A stretch of 64,000 bases of DNA from Sphingomonas sp. BT-65 (GCF_026107375.2 NZ_JAPCIA010000001.1:2232001-2296000), one strand, 5' to 3'. Numbered from the stretch's first letter, positions 17,883 through 27,140 are shown. The notes: generated by a model from the sequence alone, not told the origin. Program-made: numbers and translations.

Positions 17883-17935
17883 GATGCCTCCCGGAGGTTT
17901 CGGTAACCGCCCAATCCGCGAGCGGGACGGAAGTT

Positions 17936-18235
17936 TCAACCGTCCGATCTGCGAAGCAGCGTATCGCGTGCAGCATTCACCTGACGCGTCAGTTCGGGCG
18001 AGCCGCCGCGGTCGGGATGAACGCTGGCGATCAAGCGGCGGTGTGCGGCGCGGATCTCCTCGGGTCCGGCCTCCGCGCTGACGCCGAGCACCGCGCGCGC
18101 GTCCGCCTCGGGGCCGGCCGGCGCGGGCGGGATCGGGGCCGGCGTAGGCGTGCCGGGCATCGGCCGCCCCCAGCCGTGCCACATCCGCCAGCCGATCCAG
18201 CCGATCGCCAGCGCGACGAGGAGCTTCCAGATCAT
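17936..18235 (-). CDS. membrane-anchored J-domain protein
   Basis: A 99-residue protein with one N-terminal transmembrane helix ([18 protein letters not shown]), a proline-rich spacer ([16 protein letters not shown]) and a C-terminal short J domain containing the invariant HPD ([13 protein letters not shown]). It would present a J domain to cytosolic DnaK at the inner membrane, resembling Tim14/Pam18-like bacterial proteins. It lies 7 bases after mipZ on the same strand and is probably co-transcribed with it. No partner is evident from sequence. Confidence 0.85.
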   Translation of the reverse strand: MIWKLLVALAIGWIGWRMWHGWGRPMPGTPTPAPIPPAPAGPEADARAVLGVSAEAGPEEIRAAHRRLIASVHPDRGGSPELTRQVNAARDTLLRRSDG

Positions 18236-18242
18236 GGCCGCG

Positions 18243-19052
18243 TCACGCGAACATCGGCATGGTGCTGGCGGTTTCGGGCGTTTCGGGCAGCGCCAGCCCC
18301 GCCATCATCTCGCGCAGCTCCTGCCGCGCCGCGACATGCGCCAGCCCCATCTCACCGAACTCGCGCGCGTCGAGCATGGTCAGCCCCTTGGGGAACAGCT
18401 CGCGGTAGATCACGCGCTCGCTGAGTCCGGGGATGACGCGGAAGCCGACTCGCTTGGCGAGCTGATCGATCGCCTCGGACACGCGCTTCATGTTGCGCGC
18501 CTCGATATGCTGCATGCGGTTGCGCAGGACGACCCAGTCGATCGTCGCGCCATCGGCCTTGGCGCGGCGCTTGCGCGAATCCCAGATCAGCTCGGAATAG
18601 AAGCTCGGCTGAGTCACGCGGAACGTGTCCGGGTCGACATGGCCGATCAGGTCGAAATCGACGAAACTGTCGTTCATCGGCGTGACCAGCGTATCGGCGT
18701 TGGTGATCGCGATCCGCCCGAACTTGTCGTCGCGGCCCGGCGTGTCGACGATCAGGAAGTCCGATCCTTCGCTCAGCCGTTCGAGCGATTCGGAGAACAG
18801 CTCGTTGCTCTCGCCGTCATGCGTCTCGTAGCGCGGCATCGGCAGTTCGCGCCCAGTGCGCTTGATCGTGGCGAGGCGATTGTCGAGATAGCGGCCGAGC
18901 GTGCGCTGGCGATGGTCGAGATCAAGGCATGCGACGCGCGCGCCCCGCGCCGCCAGCGCGATCGCGGTGTGGACTGCCGTGGTGGACTTGCCGGTGCCGC
19001 CCTTCTCGTTGGCGAAGACGATGACATGCAACGGGTTCGACGCTTCGCCCAC
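18243..19052 (-). CDS. mipZ: MipZ, division-plane positioning ATPase
   Basis: A ParA-superfamily ATPase of about 269 residues that in alphaproteobacteria forms gradients from ParB at the poles and blocks FtsZ assembly there. Signatures: deviant Walker A FANEKGGTGKSTTAVH, the MipZ-type DLDHRQRTLGRYLDNR, and Walker B FLIVDTPGRDD. The C-terminal LFPKGLTMLDAREFGEMGLAHVAARQELREM is characteristic of MipZ rather than ParA. I choose the GTG at 19052 because AAGGAAG lies seven bases upstream; a TTG at 19055 is the alternative. It is divergent from panC and followed by the membrane J-domain gene. Confidence 0.93.
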   Translation of the reverse strand: MGEASNPLHVIVFANEKGGTGKSTTAVHTAIALAARGARVACLDLDHRQRTLGRYLDNRLATIKRTGRELPMPRYETHDGESNELFSESLERLSEGSDFLIVDTPGRDDKFGRIAITNADTLVTPMNDSFVDFDLIGHVDPDTFRVTQPSFYSELIWDSRKRRAKADGATIDWVVLRNRMQHIEARNMKRVSEAIDQLAKRVGFRVIPGLSERVIYRELFPKGLTMLDAREFGEMGLAHVAARQELREMMAGLALPETPETASTMPMFA

Positions 19053-19126
19053 CAATTAACTTCCTTGATTGATCACCGGACCCACCCCCCATAGAAGGCC
19101 GCGCTTCCGTCCATATCCAAGGCCTC

Positions 19127-19972
19127 ATGCGCGTGCAAACCGTCCGTCAGCTTCCCGACCTCCGCGATGCCATTTCGGGATTTCGAGCCGCCGGAGAGCG
19201 AATTGCGTTCGTGCCGACGATGGGCGCGCTCCACGCCGGGCACATGGCGCTGGTGGCCGAGGCGAAGCTCGCTGCGACTCGAGTCGTGGTGTCGATCTTC
19301 GTCAATCCCAAGCAGTTCGGCCCGAACGAGGATCTAGCGCAATATCCGCGCAAGGAGCAGGCCGATTCGCGGATGCTCGCCGAAGCGGGCGTGGACCTGC
19401 TGTGGCTGCCCCCGGTCGAGGTTATGTATCCCAAGGGGCATTCGACCAATGTCGCGGTCGCGGGCGTGAGCGAGCCGCTCGACGGCGCCGCGCGGCCCGG
19501 CCATTTCGACGGCGTCGCGACGGTCATTGCCAAGCTGTTCAACCAGGTGAAGCCCGACATCGCCTTGTTCGGCGAGAAGGATTTCCAGCAGCTTGCGGTG
19601 ATCCGCCGCATGGTCGCCGATCTCGATTTCGACATCGAGGTGCGCGGCGTGCCGACTCAGCGCGACGATGACGGCCTCGCCCTGTCCTCGCGCAACGCCT
19701 ATCTCGCGCCGGAGGACCGTGCCGCCGCGGTAGCGCTGCCCCGCGCGCTCGGAGTCGCGGCCAAGGCGATCGAGAAGGGCGACGATGCGGAAGGCGCGCT
19801 CGCTACCGCCCGTGCCTCGCTCGAAGCGGCGGGCTTCGACATCGATTATGTCGAACTGGTGGACGCCGAAACGCTGGGCGCCCCAGCCGCTGGAAGGCCC
19901 CGCCGCCTGCTCGCTGCTGCCCGGATCGGCGGCACGCGCCTCATCGACAACATCTCCGTCGAAGGCGCGTAA
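19127..19972 (+). CDS. panC: pantothenate synthetase
   Basis: PanC condenses pantoate with beta-alanine using ATP, the last step of vitamin B5 synthesis. The 281-residue product has the HIGH-like motif (FVPTMGALHAGHMAL), the pantoate-binding VSIFVNPKQFGPNEDL, and the GEKDFQQLAVIRRMV and LSSRNAYLAPEDR motifs (KMSKS-like region). Full family length. The gene is divergent from mipZ across 74 bases and has no same-strand partner; panB is not in this window. Confidence 0.97.
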   Translation: MRVQTVRQLPDLRDAISGFRAAGERIAFVPTMGALHAGHMALVAEAKLAATRVVVSIFVNPKQFGPNEDLAQYPRKEQADSRMLAEAGVDLLWLPPVEVMYPKGHSTNVAVAGVSEPLDGAARPGHFDGVATVIAKLFNQVKPDIALFGEKDFQQLAVIRRMVADLDFDIEVRGVPTQRDDDGLALSSRNAYLAPEDRAAAVALPRALGVAAKAIEKGDDAEGALATARASLEAAGFDIDYVELVDAETLGAPAAGRPRRLLAAARIGGTRLIDNISVEGA

Positions 19973-20000
19973 ACAACATTAACGCTTTAGTTACCATGAC

Positions 20001-20045
20001 TGCCCCACCCTGCGTCCCATGAGGATACAGAGCAAAAGTGGGGCA
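20001..20045 (+). promoter_or_regulatory. possible anti-Shine-Dalgarno hairpin upstream of the Sel1-like gene
   Basis: TGCCCCAC (20001-20008) is perfectly complementary to GTGGGGCA (20038-20045). The right arm contains the only purine-rich ribosome-site candidate for the ATG at 20051, so a folded leader could mask it. Base-pairing is seen; regulation is inference. Confidence 0.3.
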
Positions 20046-20050
20046 ACGTC

Positions 20051-20347
20051 ATGGGCAACAGTCTTAAGAGCGCACAGTTCCTGATCGACAGCCGGCTGGC
20101 CGACGCGGCGCGGGGAAACGCCGAAGCGGCCTATGAGCTCGGCATGGTCTATTCGAGCGGCGCGGCCGGCATCGATGTCGACCTGATCGAAGCGCACAAA
20201 TGGTTCAACATCGCCGCTCTCAAGGGCGATGCCCACGCGCCGTACATGCGCGCGGAGATCGCCGAGGACATGACCGCGCGCGAGATCATCGAGGCGCAGA
20301 AGCAGGCACGCTCCTGGCTCCAGCTGACCACGCTGCGAGCGGCCTGA
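20051..20347 (+). CDS. small Sel1-like repeat protein
   Basis: A 98-residue cytosolic-looking protein with one to two Sel1/TPR-like helical repeats (GNAEAAYELGMVYSSGAAGIDVDLIEAHKWFNIAALKGDAHAPYMRAEIA). Such repeats mediate protein contacts. No signal peptide. The start is ATG 20051 with GGGG eight bases upstream. It converges with topA, their stop codons lying two bases apart. Function unknown. Confidence 0.8.
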   Translation: MGNSLKSAQFLIDSRLADAARGNAEAAYELGMVYSSGAAGIDVDLIEAHKWFNIAALKGDAHAPYMRAEIAEDMTAREIIEAQKQARSWLQLTTLRAA

Positions 20348-20348
20348 G

Positions 20349-22883
20349 CTACTTCTTCGCCGCCGTCTTCCTGGCGGGCACCTTCTTCGCCGGAGCCTTT
20401 TTCGCGGGCGCCTTGCGGCCCTTCTTCTTGGCCGGCCCTGCCGCTGCCTTGGCGTCGATCAGCTGCACCGCCTCGTCGAGAGTCAGCGCGGCCTGATCGA
20501 CCGATTTGGGCAGCGTCGCATTGGTCGTGCCGTCGGTGAGATAGGGGCCGAAGCGCCCTTCCATCAGCTTGATCTCCGCGCCCGACACCGGGTGTGCGCC
20601 CATGACCTTCAGCGGCTCGCGCGAGCCGCGCTGCACCCGGCCGCCGCCATTCGCGGCCTCGGCGAGCTTGACCACCGCCGCGTTCATTCCCGTCTCGAAC
20701 ACCTCGGCGGTCGAGGACAGCCGGGCGTACTTGCCGTCATGCGCCAGATAGGGGCCATAGCGGCCGATCGACGCGGTGATCGGATTGCCCGTCTCGGGAT
20801 GGTCGCCGATCGTGCGCGGGAGGTTGAGCAGCTTCACCGCCCAGTCGAGATCGAACTCGGGAATGTCCTTGGGGATCGAGGCGCGCGCCGCGTCCTTGCC
20901 CTCGCCGCGCTGGATGTACGGCCCGAACCGGCCCGAACGGCGCGAGATGTCCTCGCCCGTCACCGGATCCTGCCCGATCACTTCCGGCCCGCTATCCCCG
21001 CCATTCTCGCCGCCCGGCTGGCCGAAGCGGCGGGTGAACTTGCACTCGGGATAGTTGGAGCAGGCGACGAACGCGCCGAACTTGCCGCCGCGCAACGCCA
21101 GACGCCCCTCGCCGCACGACGGACATAGCCGCGGGTCGCTGCCGTCGCCCTTGTCGGGGAAGAGATAGGGCTCGAGGAACTTGTCGAGCGCTTCGGTAAC
21201 CTCGCTCGGCTTGCGCTCCATCACCTCGTCGGTACGCGGACGGAAATCCTTCCAGAAGGCGTCGAGCACCGCCTGCCACCCGGCGCGGCCGCCCGACACG
21301 TCGTCCAGCTCCTCCTCGAGCCCGGCGGTGAAGTCGTAGTTGACGTATTTCTCGAAGAAGCGCTCGAGGAACGCGGTCAGCAGCCGGCCGCTCTCCTCGG
21401 CGAAGAAGCGGTTCTTCTCGACGCGGACATAGGCGCGGTCCTTGAGCACCTGAATGATCGAGGCGTAGGTCGAGGGGCGGCCGATGCCGAGCTCCTCGAG
21501 CCTTTTCACCAGCGAGGCTTCGGAGAAGCGCGGCGGGGGCTGGGTGAAATGCTGCTCGGCGTCGACGCCCTTCTTGGCCGGCGTGTCGCCTTGGCGGATC
21601 ACGGGGAGGCGGCGGCTGTCCTCATCCTCCGAATCGTCCCTGCCCTCTTCGTAGAGCGCGAGATAGCCGGGGAAGATCACCACCTGGCCGGTCGCACGCA
21701 GCGCGTCCTGCCCGGTCGGCTCTTCCAGCTCGACGGTGGTGCGCTCCATCCGCGCGCTCGACATCTGGCTGGCCAGCGCACGCTTCCAGATCAGCTCGTA
21801 GAGCTTGGCATGGTCGCCGCCGCCGGCGCGATCCCGGCTGAAATCCGTCGGCCGGATCGCCTCATGCGCTTCCTGCGCGTTCTTGGCCTTGGTCTGGTAT
21901 TGGCGCGGCTTGTCGGGGATGTAGCTCGGCTGATAGCGGTTCACGATCGCCTTGCGCGCGGCGTCGATGGCGCTGCCGTCCATCTGCACGCCGTCGGTCC
22001 GCATATAGGTGATCGCGCCATCCTCGTAGAGCGCCTGCGCGATGCGCATCGTGTGGCTCGCCGAAAAGCCGAGTTTCCGCGCCGCCTCCTGCTGCAGGGT
22101 CGACGTCGTGAAAGGCGGCGGCGGGTTGCGCATCGCCGGCTTGGTCTCGACCGACGCGACGCTGAAGCGGCCCTGCTCGACTGCCGCCTTGGCGCGCATG
22201 GCGGTGCCTTCGTCGCCGATCGACAGGCGATCGAGCTTCTTGCCCTCGAACCGCGTGAGCCGCGCGTCGAACGCGGTGCCGTCATGCTCGAGATGCGCGG
22301 TGACCGACCAATATTCCTGCGACTTGAACAGCTCGATCTCGCGCTCGCGCTCGACGATCAGGCGCAGCGCGACCGACTGGACGCGGCCCGCCGACTTGGC
22401 GCCCGGCAGCTTGCGCCACAGCACCGGCGAGAGGGTGAAGCCGACGAGATAGTCGAGCGCGCGGCGCGCCCGGTATGCGTCGATCAGGTCGGTATCGAGC
22501 TGGCGGGGATGCGCCATCGCCTCGGTCACCGCTGCCTTGGTAATCGCGTTGAAGGTGACTCGCTCGACCTCCGCGGGCAGCGCCTTCTTCTTCGCCAGCA
22601 GCTCCTGCACGTGCCAGCTGATCGCCTCGCCCTCGCGATCGGGGTCGGTGGCGAGGATCAGGCGATCGGCCTTCTTGGCCTCGTCGGTGATCGCCTTCAG
22701 CTGCTTCGCCTTGTCGGGATAGGTCTCCCAGTCCATCGCGAAGCCGTCGTCCGGCTTCACCGAGCCGTCCTTAGGCGGCAGGTCGCGGACATGGCCGTAG
22801 GAAGCGAGGACGCGATAGTCCTTGCCCAGATATTTCTCGATGGTTTTCGCCTTGGCGGGCGATTCGACGATGACGAGCTGCAT
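20349..22883 (-). CDS. topA: DNA topoisomerase I
   Basis: An 844-residue type IA topoisomerase that relaxes negative supercoils. The Toprim domain begins at the start (LVIVESPAKAKTIEKYLG, with the DxDxE-type LATDPDREGEAISWHV). The active-site tyrosine is in AITYMRTDGVQMD. A C-terminal four-cysteine zinc ribbon (LCPSCGEGRL...VACSNYPECKF) follows, then three topoisomerase C-terminal repeats, each containing a GR-F/Y-GPY core (GRFGPYIQRG, GRYGPYLAHD, GRFGPYLTDG). The last 27 residues are a Lys/Ala/Pro tail that likely binds DNA. I use the ATG at 22883 since it begins the conserved Toprim; the open frame upstream is not homologous. Confidence 0.97.
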   Translation of the reverse strand: MQLVIVESPAKAKTIEKYLGKDYRVLASYGHVRDLPPKDGSVKPDDGFAMDWETYPDKAKQLKAITDEAKKADRLILATDPDREGEAISWHVQELLAKKKALPAEVERVTFNAITKAAVTEAMAHPRQLDTDLIDAYRARRALDYLVGFTLSPVLWRKLPGAKSAGRVQSVALRLIVEREREIELFKSQEYWSVTAHLEHDGTAFDARLTRFEGKKLDRLSIGDEGTAMRAKAAVEQGRFSVASVETKPAMRNPPPPFTTSTLQQEAARKLGFSASHTMRIAQALYEDGAITYMRTDGVQMDGSAIDAARKAIVNRYQPSYIPDKPRQYQTKAKNAQEAHEAIRPTDFSRDRAGGGDHAKLYELIWKRALASQMSSARMERTTVELEEPTGQDALRATGQVVIFPGYLALYEEGRDDSEDEDSRRLPVIRQGDTPAKKGVDAEQHFTQPPPRFSEASLVKRLEELGIGRPSTYASIIQVLKDRAYVRVEKNRFFAEESGRLLTAFLERFFEKYVNYDFTAGLEEELDDVSGGRAGWQAVLDAFWKDFRPRTDEVMERKPSEVTEALDKFLEPYLFPDKGDGSDPRLCPSCGEGRLALRGGKFGAFVACSNYPECKFTRRFGQPGGENGGDSGPEVIGQDPVTGEDISRRSGRFGPYIQRGEGKDAARASIPKDIPEFDLDWAVKLLNLPRTIGDHPETGNPITASIGRYGPYLAHDGKYARLSSTAEVFETGMNAAVVKLAEAANGGGRVQRGSREPLKVMGAHPVSGAEIKLMEGRFGPYLTDGTTNATLPKSVDQAALTLDEAVQLIDAKAAAGPAKKKGRKAPAKKAPAKKVPARKTAAKK

Positions 22884-22963
22884 GGGGTTCCGATAAAGGC
22901 TTCGCGTATACGCGCGAGGATGGGAAGCCGCGGCGCCGGGCGTCAAGAGGGCTGCGGCGCGAC

Positions 22964-23449
22964 TTGTTGTTAACCCGATCCGGCTATCGGGCGAGCAATG
23001 GGCCCGGCAGCGTCTCTCCCTTGCTCTCGTTCGAACGCCTGATTCGCGATCACAGCGTGATCGCCGCGGCGGCCGCGGCGTTGGTTCGCGCGTTGCAGGC
23101 GAATGCGGTTCCGGCCGAGCTGGCCGAGGCTGTGGAACGGCTCGATGCCGTGTTGACTCCCCATGTCGCGATCGAGGACGAGCAGATCTATCCGCTGCTG
23201 CTCGCCAGCAAGGACGCCGGGCAGCGAGTCGCCGCACGCGAAGCGATCGAGGCCTATGCGACGTTGGGCGCCAGCTGGCGGGCATTCGTGGCCAAGTGGG
23301 ACGAAGCGGCAATCGCTGCGGACCACAAACGTTTCGCCGCCGATCTCGACGTGATCCTCGAAATGATCCGGGGACGAGTCCGCTCTGAAAACGAGACGCT
23401 CTACCCCATGGCACTCCGCGCCGCGCATATCCGCCTGCGCTGCGCGTGA
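22964..23449 (+). CDS. hemerythrin-like (HHE domain) protein
   Basis: About 150-160 residues forming a four-helix HHE cation-binding domain. Candidate iron ligands are the His in LIRDHSVI, His/Glu in LTPHVAIEDEQIYPLL, His in ADHKRFAADL and Glu in RSENETLYPMAL. Such proteins bind a di-iron centre for oxygen, NO or redox sensing. The start is uncertain: a TTG at 22964 is the first in-frame start and has only a distant GAGGG; a TTG near 23021, just before SFERLIRDHS, would also give a full domain. The gene sits between topA and a convergent membrane protein. Confidence 0.75.
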   Translation: MLLTRSGYRASNGPGSVSPLLSFERLIRDHSVIAAAAAALVRALQANAVPAELAEAVERLDAVLTPHVAIEDEQIYPLLLASKDAGQRVAAREAIEAYATLGASWRAFVAKWDEAAIAADHKRFAADLDVILEMIRGRVRSENETLYPMALRAAHIRLRCA

Positions 23450-23462
23450 CGCGAAGTTCGAC

Positions 23463-24152
23463 TCAGGCGAACACGTCTTCGATCGCTCCGGCCTTCGGTG
23501 CGGTGAGGCGATAGGCCGCTCCCGCAATCGCCCAGCCCGCCAGCGTGATCGCACCGATCACCAGGTTGCTGAGCAGCGCGAATTCGAGCGAGGTCTCGTC
23601 GGACAGCAAGCTCTCCTGATCGACCACCCAGACGATGACTCCAAGGCCGATAAAACCGAAAAGCGGAACGAGCAGCAGCGCCTGTCCCAGCATCAGCGGC
23701 AACCAGCTTTGCCGCGTGCGCCGCCAGCTTTGCGCGATGCTCGCGAACAGGCCGGTGCGCTCGGCCACGCTCACCCCCACCGCGGCCGAAAGGCGGCCAG
23801 CCAGATAGCATCCAGGTAGCACGAGCAGCACATAGCCGATGCTGGCCACGATCCAGACGACGAGATAGGTCGCGACAGCGGTCACTGGCGCGAGCAATGC
23901 CGCCAACCGGCCACCGGGCACTGGGGGCCCGAGCGCGCGGCGAAGCACGAGATACTGGAGCAGGCCGGAAAGCAGGGTGATCGCCCCCAGCGTCACGAAC
24001 TGCGCCCCCAATGACCAGATCTGGCTGTCGATCCAGATTCCCGCCGCGACATAGATGGCGGTTGCCGCGCCAAAGGTCAGCGGGCGATCCCCGACAAGCG
24101 CCGCGGCATCGTTGAGCAATGCCGCCAGTTCGATTCGGGGCGTATCAGCCAT
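23463..24152 (-). CDS. integral membrane protein of unknown function
   Basis: A 229-residue protein with about five to six transmembrane helices (around residues 25-45, 50-70, 85-115, 155-175, 190-215) and a conserved-looking amphipathic loop LFASIAQSWRRTRQSW between helices. It resembles bacterial membrane proteins with a glycerophosphoryl-diester-phosphodiesterase-membrane-type or DUF-type fold, but I cannot name the family. It lies one base after dprA on the same strand and may be cotranscribed with it. Confidence 0.65.
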   Translation of the reverse strand: MADTPRIELAALLNDAAALVGDRPLTFGAATAIYVAAGIWIDSQIWSLGAQFVTLGAITLLSGLLQYLVLRRALGPPVPGGRLAALLAPVTAVATYLVVWIVASIGYVLLVLPGCYLAGRLSAAVGVSVAERTGLFASIAQSWRRTRQSWLPLMLGQALLLVPLFGFIGLGVIVWVVDQESLLSDETSLEFALLSNLVIGAITLAGWAIAGAAYRLTAPKAGAIEDVFA

Positions 24153-24153
24153 G

Positions 24154-25239
24154 TCAGATCAGGCTCACCCGGCCGCCAGCATGCCGCTCCAGCCGCCCGG
24201 CAAGCTCGAGCTCGAGTAGCACGAGCTGGACCGCCGCAGCAGGCAGCCCGGCCTGGCGGATCAGCTCGTCGACGGGAACCGGGACCGGCCCCAGCAGCCC
24301 TTCGATCCGGCGCCGTTCGGCGTCATTGGGCTCGGCCGCCGGCTCGCCGCCGAAGTCGCGCACGGGCGAACGCACCGCACGCGGATCGATCGGGCGGATC
24401 GCCTCGAGGATATCCTCGACACTCTGCACCAAGGTCGCGCCCTCGCGGATCAGCAGGTTGCAGCCCTGCGCGCGCGGATCGAGCGGCGAGCCCGGCACCG
24501 CCATCACCTCGCGCCCGGCCTCGGCCGCGATCCGCGCGGTGATCAGCGAGCCCGAGCGCGGCGCCGCCTCGACCACCACCGTGCCCTGCGCGAGCCCAGC
24601 GATGATGCGGTTGCGCGAAGGGAAATGGCGCGCGAGCGGCTCGGTGCCCGGCGGCTGTTCAGCGATCAGCAGGCCCTCATTGGCGACCCGCTCCTGCAAC
24701 TCGCGATTCTCCGGCGGGAAGGCGATGTCGATCCCGCTCGCGATCACCCCGATCGTGCCGCCGCCGATCGAGCCCAGATGCGCCGAGGTGTCGACGCCGC
24801 GCGCCAGGCCGGAAACGACCGTCGCGCCTGCCTCCGCCAGCCCCTGGGCGAGCTGGCGCGCGAAGCGGCAGGCGGCCGCCGAGGCGTTGCGCGCGCCGAC
24901 CATCGCAACGCACGAGCGCCGGGCGAGCGCGAGTTGGCCGCGCACCAGCATCGCGGCCGGCGCATTTTCGAGCTCGGCAAGCAGCTGCGGATAATCGGGA
25001 TCGCCGAGGAACAGATAGCGCGCGCCGAGCTGCGCCGCAGCCGCCATCTCGCGGCGCACGGCCGCGACCTCGGCGATTACCGGCGTCGCGCCGCCGCCAC
25101 GCATCGCCAGCGCCGGCAAGGCGTCCAGCGCCGCCTCGGCGGTACCGAAACGGGCGATCAGCTGGCGATAGGTGACAGGGCCGATTCGGGGCGAACGGAT
25201 CAGGCGGAGCCGGGCGAGATCCGCCTCGGCCTCACCCAT
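24154..25239 (-). CDS. dprA: DNA-processing protein DprA (Smf)
   Basis: A 361-residue DprA that loads RecA on incoming single-stranded DNA during natural transformation. The N-terminal SAM-like helices (residues 1-75) are followed by the Rossmann fold with VAMVGARNASAAACRFARQLA, VVSGLARGVDTSAHLG, FPSRNRIIAGLAQGTVVVEAAPRSGSL and VMAVPGSPLDPRAQGCNLLIREGA. A winged-helix DprA C-terminal domain covers residues about 300-361. The ATG at 25239 lies inside the end of plsY (8-base overlap), giving the plsY-dprA pairing common in alphaproteobacteria. Confidence 0.95.
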   Translation of the reverse strand: MGEAEADLARLRLIRSPRIGPVTYRQLIARFGTAEAALDALPALAMRGGGATPVIAEVAAVRREMAAAAQLGARYLFLGDPDYPQLLAELENAPAAMLVRGQLALARRSCVAMVGARNASAAACRFARQLAQGLAEAGATVVSGLARGVDTSAHLGSIGGGTIGVIASGIDIAFPPENRELQERVANEGLLIAEQPPGTEPLARHFPSRNRIIAGLAQGTVVVEAAPRSGSLITARIAAEAGREVMAVPGSPLDPRAQGCNLLIREGATLVQSVEDILEAIRPIDPRAVRSPVRDFGGEPAAEPNDAERRRIEGLLGPVPVPVDELIRQAGLPAAAVQLVLLELELAGRLERHAGGRVSLI

Positions 25240-25816
25240 CCTTGCGGCCGATTCGCGGCTCCGTTCCGGCCAGCAGCCGCTCGATATTGGCGCGATGCTT
25301 CCACAGCACGACCATCGCCAGGCCGAGGAGCAGCAGGACGATATCGAACCGGTCGAAAAAGGCGGCGCTCACCGGCGCGCTGACCGCCGCGGTCATCCCC
25401 GCGACCGACGAGATGCGGACCAGGCCGAGCAGGCCGAGCCACACCGCCGCGAACACCAGCCCCGACGGCCAGTGCAGCGCGAGCACGATCCCCATCAGCG
25501 TCGCGACGCCCTTGCCGCCCTTGAAGCCCAGCCACACCGGATAGCAATGGCCGAAAAAGGCGCCCGCAGCGGCGAGCACGCCCGTCCCCGGCCACAGGCG
25601 TTCGGCGATCCACACCGCCGCCGCGCCCTTGCCGAGATCGAGCAGCAGGGTCGCCGCCGCCAGACCCTTACGGCCCGTGCGCAGCACGTTGGTGGCGCCG
25701 ATATTGCCCGATCCGATCGCGCGCAGGTCCCCGGCGCCGGTCATGCGCGTCAGCAGCACGCCGAACGGGATCGAGCCGAGCAGATAGCCCAGCAGCAGCG
25801 CCAGGGTCGGCGTCAC
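25232..25816 (-). CDS. plsY: glycerol-3-phosphate acyltransferase PlsY
   Basis: A 194-residue inner-membrane enzyme acylating glycerol-3-phosphate with acyl-phosphate to start phospholipid synthesis. It has five transmembrane segments and the three family motifs: GSIPFGVLL...GSGNIGATNVLR (motif 1), GHCYPVWLGFKGGKGVATLMG (motif 2) and the C-terminal LWKHRANIERLLAGTEPRIG (motif 3). The start is a GTG at 25816 with no strong Shine-Dalgarno. The acyl-phosphate partner PlsX is not in the window. Confidence 0.94.
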   Translation of the reverse strand: MTPTLALLLGYLLGSIPFGVLLTRMTGAGDLRAIGSGNIGATNVLRTGRKGLAAATLLLDLGKGAAAVWIAERLWPGTGVLAAAGAFFGHCYPVWLGFKGGKGVATLMGIVLALHWPSGLVFAAVWLGLLGLVRISSVAGMTAAVSAPVSAAFFDRFDIVLLLLGLAMVVLWKHRANIERLLAGTEPRIGRKDG

Positions 25817-25910
25817 CCAGAGGATTTCGGTGGTCAGCTTCGTTCCCCTTGCTTGCGTCCGAAGCTAGGTACTTCGATAAGCGGGCGCAACAATCTCAAT
25901 CAGGCGATGC

Positions 25911-26714
25911 ATGCATATGGCCGATACCCGGCCCATCCTCTTCTTCGACTCGGGCGTGGGCGGCCTCTCCGTGCTCGCGCCCACCCGCGCCGTGCTGCCG
26001 CAAGCGCCTTTGGTCTATGCCGCCGACAGCGCGGGCTTCCCTTATGGCACGCGCAGCGAGGCCGAGATTGCCGCGCGCGTGCCCGCGCTGCTCGGGCGGC
26101 TCGCCGAGCGCTACCGGCCGCGGCTGATCGTCATCGCCTGCAACACCGCCTCGACCATCGCGCTGGCGCATGTCCGCGCGGCGCTCGACATACCGATCGT
26201 CGGCACGGTGCCGGCAATCAAGCCCGCAGCCGCGCTGTCACGGACACGCGTCATCGGCGTGCTCGGCACCGACGCGACCGTCCGCCAGCCCTATGTCGAC
26301 AAGCTCGCCGCCGAATTCGCCGCCGACTGTACGGTGGTCCGCCACGGCAGCGCCGAGCTAGTGCAGCTAGCCGAAGCGAAGCTGCGCGGCGAATCACTCG
26401 ACCCGGCGCGGTTCTACACGGTGCTCGAAGGCCTGTTCGGCCAGTCCGGCGGCGAGAGGATCGACGTGATCGTCAACGCCTGCACGCATTTCCCGCTGGT
26501 CGAAGAGGAGCTTGCTGCGGCGGCGGCGCGGCCGATCGCGTTCATCGATGGCGGTCCCGGCATCGCGCGCCGAATCGCGCATCTGACCGAGGGTCAGGAC
26601 TGGCCCCGCACGCCGGCGCCGGGCGTCGCAGTGTTTACGCGCCTCGACGAGGCCGCACAGGCGCTCGCCCCGGCACTAGGGCGCTACGGCCTCGAACGAA
26701 TCGAGGCGCTCTGA
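25911..26714 (+). CDS. murI: glutamate racemase
   Basis: MurI makes D-glutamate for peptidoglycan. The 267-residue protein has the two catalytic cysteines, Cys77 in VIACNTAST and Cys191 in NACTHFPL, and Asp13 in FFDSGVGGLSVL. Family length is normal. ATG codons at 25911 and 25917 are in frame; the second (MADTRPILFFDSG) is equally likely. It converges with a small gene across a hairpin. Confidence 0.95.
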   Translation: MHMADTRPILFFDSGVGGLSVLAPTRAVLPQAPLVYAADSAGFPYGTRSEAEIAARVPALLGRLAERYRPRLIVIACNTASTIALAHVRAALDIPIVGTVPAIKPAAALSRTRVIGVLGTDATVRQPYVDKLAAEFAADCTVVRHGSAELVQLAEAKLRGESLDPARFYTVLEGLFGQSGGERIDVIVNACTHFPLVEEELAAAAARPIAFIDGGPGIARRIAHLTEGQDWPRTPAPGVAVFTRLDEAAQALAPALGRYGLERIEAL

Positions 26715-26734
26715 CCGTTTCGATATCGAAGCCA

Positions 26735-26759
26735 GCGGCCGGTGGTAATGCCCGGCCGC
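26735..26759. terminator. hairpin between convergent murI and a small gene
   Basis: A perfect 8-bp stem (GCGGCCGG / CCGGCCGC) with a 9-base loop lies 20 bases after murI and 10 bases after the stop of the opposite small gene. No T-run flanks it, so it is a candidate bidirectional terminator only. Confidence 0.4.
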
Positions 26760-26769
26760 CGTCATAAGG

Positions 26770-26934
26770 CTAGATCGCGTTGGACACCGGCGGCGCCAGC
26801 GACCGCACCCGCTCGGCATAGCGCTCGGCCATGTCGAGATGCGCGCGGCGCGCCGTCAGGTCCTGGGCGCGTTCGGCATAGGCGCGCTCGTCCTGCTCGC
26901 GCTGCCTGAAATAATGATAGTCGTTCCGTTCCAT
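26770..26934 (-). CDS. small charged conserved-looking protein (54 aa)
   Basis: A 54-residue soluble protein that is almost entirely helical and charged (begins [22 protein letters not shown], with [17 protein letters not shown]). A GGGAG ribosome site sits nine bases upstream of the ATG at 26934. No known domain recognised. It is divergent from hemA with a roughly 200-base gap and converges with murI. The GC-rich codon pattern and clean ribosome site argue that it is real. Confidence 0.6.
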   Translation of the reverse strand: MERNDYHYFRQREQDERAYAERAQDLTARRAHLDMAERYAERVRSLAPPVSNAI

Positions 26935-27140
26935 GCGACCGATCTCCCTTCGCTTCAAGCGGGAGCCCTTCTGGTCTCTCAGCCGCGGGAATGCTGCGAG
27001 TCGTCCCACGGTGCGTTCACCATAGCAGAAACGGCCTCCGGAGTCCCGATCCAGGATGGGTCCCCATCGCGTTCGTCCGCCCAATCGGACCGGATCGAGA
27101 TGCTGGCATTGCCCGCGCAAAACCGCTATCGGGACCGCCC

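Noticed and set aside
19976..19997. Possible CtrA-type site (TTAACGCTTTAGTTACC) after panC
   Set aside because: The second half does not match TTAA at the required seven-base spacing.
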